DNA of 64,000 nt from Pseudomonas pergaminensis (GTDB taxonomy: Bacteria > Pseudomonadota > Gammaproteobacteria > Pseudomonadales > Pseudomonadaceae): the NCBI RefSeq assembly GCF_024112395.2, contig NZ_CP078013.2, positions 2,356,001 through 2,420,000 on the forward strand, written 5' to 3'. The notes below the pieces were generated by a model, which saw only the letters and a program-made list of their open reading frames with translations, made no database searches and had not been told where the DNA came from. The translations under genes were made by a program, and so were the position numbers. How positions within the stretch are numbered: the first letter of the stretch is position 1; every line of letters begins with the position of its first letter. Below are positions 59,849-64,000 of this stretch, piece by piece.

Positions 59849-60391
59849 ATGAATACTTCAGAGTTAGATGATGCACAAAAAACCAATGGCGACCTGGTTC
59901 AGGGTCCGCTGCCGGCCGGCACTGTCGCGCCCGACTTCACTCTTCACGCAACCCCTGATCAACAGTTGTCGCTGCGTGAGCTAAAGGGAAATCCCGTGAT
60001 ACTGGCGTTTTATCCCGCTGACTGGACTTCGGTGTGTGGTGACCAACTGACCTTGTACAACCAGTTGTTACCCACCTTCAGAGAATATGGTGCGGTGCTA
60101 TTGGGTATCTCGGTTGACAGCGCCTGGTGTCATCAGGCCTTTGCCAAAGATCGAAATTTCCACTTCTGCCTGCTGGCCGATTTCGAGCCCAAAGGGGCGG
60201 TGGCACGACAGTATGGAGCGTACGAGTCCCAGCTCGGAGTTTGTAAGAGGGCACTGTTCGTGATTGACAAGGAGGGGGTGGTCGCCTGGAGCTACGTCTC
60301 ACCAATGGCAATCAACCCTGGGGCGGACGGCATTCTGGATGCGCTGGATGCTCTGGTGAATTCGCCACAAAGCACGCCAACCAAAAATTAA
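59849..60391 (+). CDS. Peroxiredoxin (AhpC/TSA family)
   Basis: 180 residues from the ATG at 59849. Thioredoxin-fold core: APDFTLHATPDQQLSLRELKGNPVILAFYPADWTSVCGDQL with peroxidatic Cys in the VCGD position, and a later Cys in SQLGVCKRALFVID. It reduces peroxides. The next gene, a DsbA-like thioredoxin, starts 12 bp downstream and is probably its operon partner. Confidence 0.9.
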   Translation: MNTSELDDAQKTNGDLVQGPLPAGTVAPDFTLHATPDQQLSLRELKGNPVILAFYPADWTSVCGDQLTLYNQLLPTFREYGAVLLGISVDSAWCHQAFAKDRNFHFCLLADFEPKGAVARQYGAYESQLGVCKRALFVIDKEGVVAWSYVSPMAINPGADGILDALDALVNSPQSTPTKN

Positions 60392-60402
60392 CAGGTGATT
60401 AC

Positions 60403-60942
60403 ATGGCCACTCTCAAAGTCCCGGTAAGTGCCAACGACCATCGCCAGGGAAGTGCGCATGCCAAGGTCACCTTGGTGGAATTTGGCGACTATGAATGTCC
60501 CTATTGCGGTGAAGCTTATTGGATGGTCAAGAATCTGCAACAGCATTTTCGCGATGACTTGCTGTTTGTGTTCCGTAACTTCCCTCTGACCACCGCTCAC
60601 CCCCATGCATTGGGTGCAGCGGTCACCGCTGAGTATGCCGGGAGTCGAGGATTCTTCTGGGAGGCCCACGACGAATTGTACGAAAATCAGGATCGATTGG
60701 GCCTGCCGCTGTATCGCGCCATCGTTCTCAAACACGGCCTTCCCAAGGAGGAATTCGATCTTGCAATGCAAGAGGATACTTACATTCCCAAAATACAAGC
60801 CGATTTCAATGGCGGTGTACGCAGCGGCGTGAATGGCACCCCAGCGTTTTACATTGACGGGCTTCGCTATGACGGAGTTCCAGAGTTCATCGGGATGAGT
60901 CAGATGATTGAACTTTTGTTAGTGCGTGGACGAAATCGCTAG
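60403..60942 (+). CDS. DsbA-family thioredoxin-like protein (cytoplasmic)
   Basis: 179 residues from the ATG at 60403. Redox motif CPYC in VEFGDYECPYCGEAYWMVKNLQQHF, then an all-helical insert (ENQDRLGLPLYRAIVLKHGLP) and the cis-Pro segment GVNGTPAFYIDG. No signal peptide is present, so it probably acts in the cytoplasm as oxidoreductase with the preceding peroxiredoxin. A partial duplicate of its middle lies at 62700-62777. Confidence 0.9.
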   Translation: MATLKVPVSANDHRQGSAHAKVTLVEFGDYECPYCGEAYWMVKNLQQHFRDDLLFVFRNFPLTTAHPHALGAAVTAEYAGSRGFFWEAHDELYENQDRLGLPLYRAIVLKHGLPKEEFDLAMQEDTYIPKIQADFNGGVRSGVNGTPAFYIDGLRYDGVPEFIGMSQMIELLLVRGRNR

Positions 60943-61040
60943 AGAGCCAAATCGGCTTAACATCACCCACATCGGAGCCGAGGAAAAACCAACGTTAGCT
61001 TCCTTTTACATTAAAGAGGTGGACACGGAGCCGGCAACTA

Positions 61041-62141
61041 ATGAAATCTTTGAAGTATTATGAAGAAAATCGACACGCCACATGGTTGGAGTTGTTTTTT
61101 GACCTGACTTTCGTTGTTACGATAGGCCAGGTTACGCACACTCTCGGACATGTTCATGACGGCCACTTTGAACATAAGCAATTATGGACATTCTTACTGC
61201 TTTTTGTACCGTTGTGGTGGGTCTGGTCCAGTCACACGATTTACTCCAACAGGTTCGATACAGACAGTAATCTTCACCGTTTGGCAACATTATTCATAAT
61301 GCTCCTGCTCATTGTGCTATCGGCACGGATTGGGGAAGACCTGGAAGTTAACTACCCGCTTATTATTGCCTGCTATTTTGGTATACGAGCGATCATCAGT
61401 GTTATGTACATTTCATCCATTAGTAAACTCGATTCTCGCGGCGAACTTTCCTCAAGGCTTGGTTTCGCCCTATTAGTTAGCGCAGTTATTAGTCTTTCAT
61501 CCGTTATTTTTGACCCGCCCTTGCGTTATCTTGTTGCTTATATTGGGATTGTTCTTGATATTCTGTTTCCTGTGTTTTTCTGGACTAAACTAAAGCCGTT
61601 GCCAGCACACACGGAACATTTGGTTGAGCGCATAGGTCTACTCACCCTAATCTTATTGGGGGAGTCAATTATTAGCCTTTCCGGAGGCTTGTCTAACATT
61701 CAATGGGGTTATTATAATGTGATGGCGGCCATCACCGGATTTATCATGATTTGCAGTATCTGGTGGATCTATTTTGATAGTTTTTACTTATTGAACAAAC
61801 ATCAAAGCAGTATGAGTGGGCACGCCTTAATCTACTCGCACCTTTTTCTTTTTATGGGGCTGGCACTTCTGGCGAATTTGATTAGGCATGCGATCCTGAA
61901 CGACATTGCGATACGCGATTTCCAGATTATGTCGATCACCGGCATGGCCTTGTTTTTCCTAGGTAAGCAATATGGCTATTTCATAGCCGTGAGTAGAATA
62001 AGGAAATACATACTACAAAACACGTTGATAGTGTTTTCTTTGGGCGGGTTAGTCGTGTTTTTACCCCGCGTCGAGTACATATTGGTCGGCCTGACAGCAA
62101 CCATGATCTCTTATGTTTTTCTAAATTTCAGATATCGTTGA
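61041..62141 (+). CDS. Low-temperature-requirement A (LtrA) family membrane protein
   Basis: 366 residues from the ATG at 61041. Family start HATWLELFFDLTFVVTIGQVTHTL, then about nine to ten hydrophobic helices, with the conserved HLVERIGLLTLILLGESIISL in the middle. LtrA proteins are of unclear function, first linked to growth at low temperature. Base composition is clearly more AT-rich than the neighbouring genes, a sign of transfer. It lies about 100 bp after the DsbA-like gene. Confidence 0.88.
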   Translation: MKSLKYYEENRHATWLELFFDLTFVVTIGQVTHTLGHVHDGHFEHKQLWTFLLLFVPLWWVWSSHTIYSNRFDTDSNLHRLATLFIMLLLIVLSARIGEDLEVNYPLIIACYFGIRAIISVMYISSISKLDSRGELSSRLGFALLVSAVISLSSVIFDPPLRYLVAYIGIVLDILFPVFFWTKLKPLPAHTEHLVERIGLLTLILLGESIISLSGGLSNIQWGYYNVMAAITGFIMICSIWWIYFDSFYLLNKHQSSMSGHALIYSHLFLFMGLALLANLIRHAILNDIAIRDFQIMSITGMALFFLGKQYGYFIAVSRIRKYILQNTLIVFSLGGLVVFLPRVEYILVGLTATMISYVFLNFRYR

Positions 62142-62369
62142 ATCATTATTATCAGACCAGAGGGTGGGACCAAGTGAGCAAGCGGCTGACTTGCGGTTAT
62201 ATGCTGCCCACTACGTCGTTCTCACTGCCCGTGCGCTACTCGCCGCTACCCTTGGTCTATTTGGGTTTGTAATCCTGGTATCGTCGACCATAGTTAAGAG
62301 TCTCGGATACCCCTCTTAGCTATCGCGATCTGATAGCGCCAGCCGCATCGTAACAACAGGAGCCACATC

Positions 62370-62672
62370 ATGGTCAAAGTAGCGTTGTTCGTTCGCCTGG
62401 AAGCAAAACCCGGGAAAGAAAAGGATGTAGAAAGCTTTCTTTTGGGCGGCCTTCCGTTAGTGGAGGAGGAGCCAGCCACTACAGCCTGGTTTGGAATCCG
62501 CTTGGGGCCGTCCACCTTTGGCATCTTTGACGCATTCCCGGATGATGCGGGCCGGCAGGCTCATCTTTCGGGCAAGGTCGCGGCGGCGCTTATGGCAAAC
62601 GCTGCCGAGCTGTTTGCCGAACCGCCATCAATCGAGAAGGTTGACGTCCTTGCAGCCAAGCTGCCCGGTTAA
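62370..62672 (+). CDS. Antibiotic-biosynthesis-monooxygenase (ABM) domain protein
   Basis: 100 residues from the ATG at 62370, after CAGGAG. A small ferredoxin-like fold: VKVALFVRLEAKPGKEKDVESFLLGGLPLVEEEPATTAWFGIRLGPSTFGIFDAFPDDAGRQAHLSGKVAAALM. Members of this fold are monooxygenases or dimeric stress proteins. The role here is unknown. Confidence 0.88.
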   Translation: MVKVALFVRLEAKPGKEKDVESFLLGGLPLVEEEPATTAWFGIRLGPSTFGIFDAFPDDAGRQAHLSGKVAAALMANAAELFAEPPSIEKVDVLAAKLPG

Positions 62673-62699
62673 GCAAATCCAACAGGAAGTTTCATTCAG

Positions 62700-62777
62700 T
62701 TCGGGGAGGCTCACGATGTCTTGTATGAAAATCAGGATCGCCTGGGCCTGCCGCTGTCCCGGGCGGTGATCAATTAA
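62700..62777 (+). pseudogene. Fragment of a DsbA-like gene
   Basis: The frame reads FGEAHDVLYENQDRLGLPLSRAVIN before a TAA and matches EAHDELYENQDRLGLPLYRAIV of the DsbA-like protein encoded at 60403-60942. Only the helical middle is present, with no CPYC. It is probably the scar of a duplication or of a second, mostly lost copy. Confidence 0.8.
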
Positions 62778-63087
62778 AACACTTGTATTGAAGATAAATG
62801 TCATGGCTAAAGTGCTGTGTCCAGGATTCATGCCATGCTTGCGCGTTCGGTATAAGTGAAAGGATATGCGCGCAAATCGTGTCCATGGACGGCGTGGAAG
62901 CCGCACAGAATCTGCAAGGCAATGTGCTCATCACGTGTTCAGGATGAGTAGGGTAGATTGTTTGCCGGGCACCGGTCGCTCATGGCGCGAAGATCTCCAT
63001 CATTGATATAGAACCGTAGGTCATCCGCGCCGTGACACCTAATGGTTTCGTCAAGTGAGCATTCGTCGGCGTAGCAGTGACCGATGT
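62778..63087. other. Intergenic region, nothing recognised
   Basis: 310 bp with no supported gene or clear repeat. A weak minus-strand frame overlaps the DsbA fragment and has no domain. Confidence 0.4.
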
Positions 63088-64000
63088 TCAATGAGCTGCC
63101 TGACGCGGCTGCACTCCGAACTGCGCAACGATGTGCGTACCCAATTCCTCAATAACTTCCACCGCAGGGCGCTTGCCGTATTTGAGATTGAGAATGACGT
63201 GGTCCACGCCGATTTCCTCAAGCGACTCCAGCAAAAATCGTAGATGGTAACGTCCAAGTCTGAACCCCAAATGGATACGTGTGGGTGGCGTTGACGGATT
63301 CTCATCGAGATCGATGTACAGCGACTGAGTAAAGGGCTTATACACAGAACCACATTGTTTCGTGACCTCCAGTCGCCAATCTTCCACGACCAGCCGCTGC
63401 ATGTTCGGAATGCGTGGATAGTTGATCCATCCGTTGCTCTCACGCGCGATCCAATCCAGTGACTGGCGACTGTTGCCGGTCACGAGCATTGGAATGAATT
63501 GGGTGGTAGGTTTCGGAATCAGGTCTGCGCCTTGCATTTCACCAGTGCTCCAGTGGATGGGCTCAAAACTGGTGCTGTGGGCGCGGCGAATCACTTCGTA
63601 GTGTTCTCGAAAGATCTCTCCACGCCTTTCGGGATCGACGCCAAACGCCGAAAACTCCACTGGCCGATCTCCCGAAGCAACCCCCAGAATCAAGCGACCA
63701 GTGCTCAACTGATCGACGCTGGCTGACGCCTTGGCCGTGTGCAGGGGATGGTGCAGCGGGATGGCGATGGAGGCGGTGCCAAGTGCAATCTCCGAGGTAT
63801 GGGCGGCCATATAACCCAGGTAAACCCAGGGGTCGAAGACTTGGCCGACATCCCCGAAGCCAGGGTCGCGAAGCGGCACGTCGCGAAACCAGAGCGCGCA
63901 GAAGCCCAGCGCCTCGGCTTTTTTAGCCAGTGTGACCTGGTTGAGCATGCTCGGAGTGTCCCCGTCGAACGCCTCCATGGGAAAGAATAATCCAAGGCTC
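63088..64000 (-). CDS. LLM-class flavin-dependent oxidoreductase, 5' end outside the window
   Basis: The frame is open to the right edge (LGLFFPMEAFDGDTPSMLNQ at its visible start), so it begins beyond the window; an internal ATG lies at 63978. It has the bacterial luciferase-like TIM barrel: EALGFCALWFRDVPLRDPGFGD, SEIALGTASIAIPLHHPLHTAKASASVDQLSTGRLILGVASGDR and FIPMLVTGNSRQSLDWIARESNGWINYPR. Such enzymes use reduced FMN or F420; the substrate is not apparent. Confidence 0.9.
   Translation of the reverse strand, partial: SLGLFFPMEAFDGDTPSMLNQVTLAKKAEALGFCALWFRDVPLRDPGFGDVGQVFDPWVYLGYMAAHTSEIALGTASIAIPLHHPLHTAKASASVDQLSTGRLILGVASGDRPVEFSAFGVDPERRGEIFREHYEVIRRAHSTSFEPIHWSTGEMQGADLIPKPTTQFIPMLVTGNSRQSLDWIARESNGWINYPRIPNMQRLVVEDWRLEVTKQCGSVYKPFTQSLYIDLDENPSTPPTRIHLGFRLGRYHLRFLLESLEEIGVDHVILNLKYGKRPAVEVIEELGTHIVAQFGVQPRQAAH

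Overview
The window looks like a high-GC chromosome segment from a fluorescent-group Pseudomonas. The evidence is the GC-rich codon use, the many GTGGGAGCGGGCTTG-type REP sequences, a RAYT transposase, and typical pseudomonad families (DUF3087, MEKHLA, MocR, Dyp peroxidase). No rRNA, tRNA or CRISPR array was recognised.

Layout. 0-1.4 kb: the end of a membrane protein, then a long repeat element and a REP array. 1.4-7.2 kb: a four-gene MacAB-TolC-like exporter (adaptor, outer-membrane factor, separate permease and ATPase) divergent from a TetR regulator, with a matched pair of candidate operators. 7.4-11.2 kb: a FUSC membrane protein, a GapN-like aldehyde dehydrogenase and a Dyp-type peroxidase. 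11.3-28.7 kb: a type III secretion cluster with the rhizobial plan. It contains SctD, X/Y-like proteins, SctV, a split secretin (C2 and C1) and SctI-J-K-L-N-O-Q-R-S-T-U. Two related winged-helix regulators flank it (11.4-11.9 and 30.0-32.8 kb). Its outer-membrane part resembles a Tad pilus (CpaC-like secretin half, CpaD-like lipoprotein, TadD-like TPR lipoprotein). SctU lacks the NPTH self-cleavage motif. No SctP, gatekeeper or translocator was recognised.

29.2-30.0 kb: a RAYT transposase and its REPIN. 33.4-37.2 kb: a bufferin (copper-buffering RiPP metallophore) operon with two different precursors, one BufB/BufC pair, DoxX and one or two alpha/beta hydrolases. 37.2-42.3 kb: Tat-exported carbonic anhydrase, two MFS transporters, MEKHLA and DUF3087 proteins, and two small acidic proteins.

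42.3-63 kb: a mosaic accessory region with lower GC in places. It holds a TauE-PaiB-MocR module, a string of small orphan (immunity-like) genes separated by a dispersed palindromic repeat, a MITE-like insertion, two cyclic-di-GMP proteins, an NAD(P)H oxidoreductase/LysR pair beside decayed DUF1330 and DMT fragments, and a peroxiredoxin-DsbA-LtrA-ABM segment with a duplicated DsbA fragment. The window ends inside an LLM-class flavin oxidoreductase. All functions come from reading sequence motifs and gene order; no database search was run.
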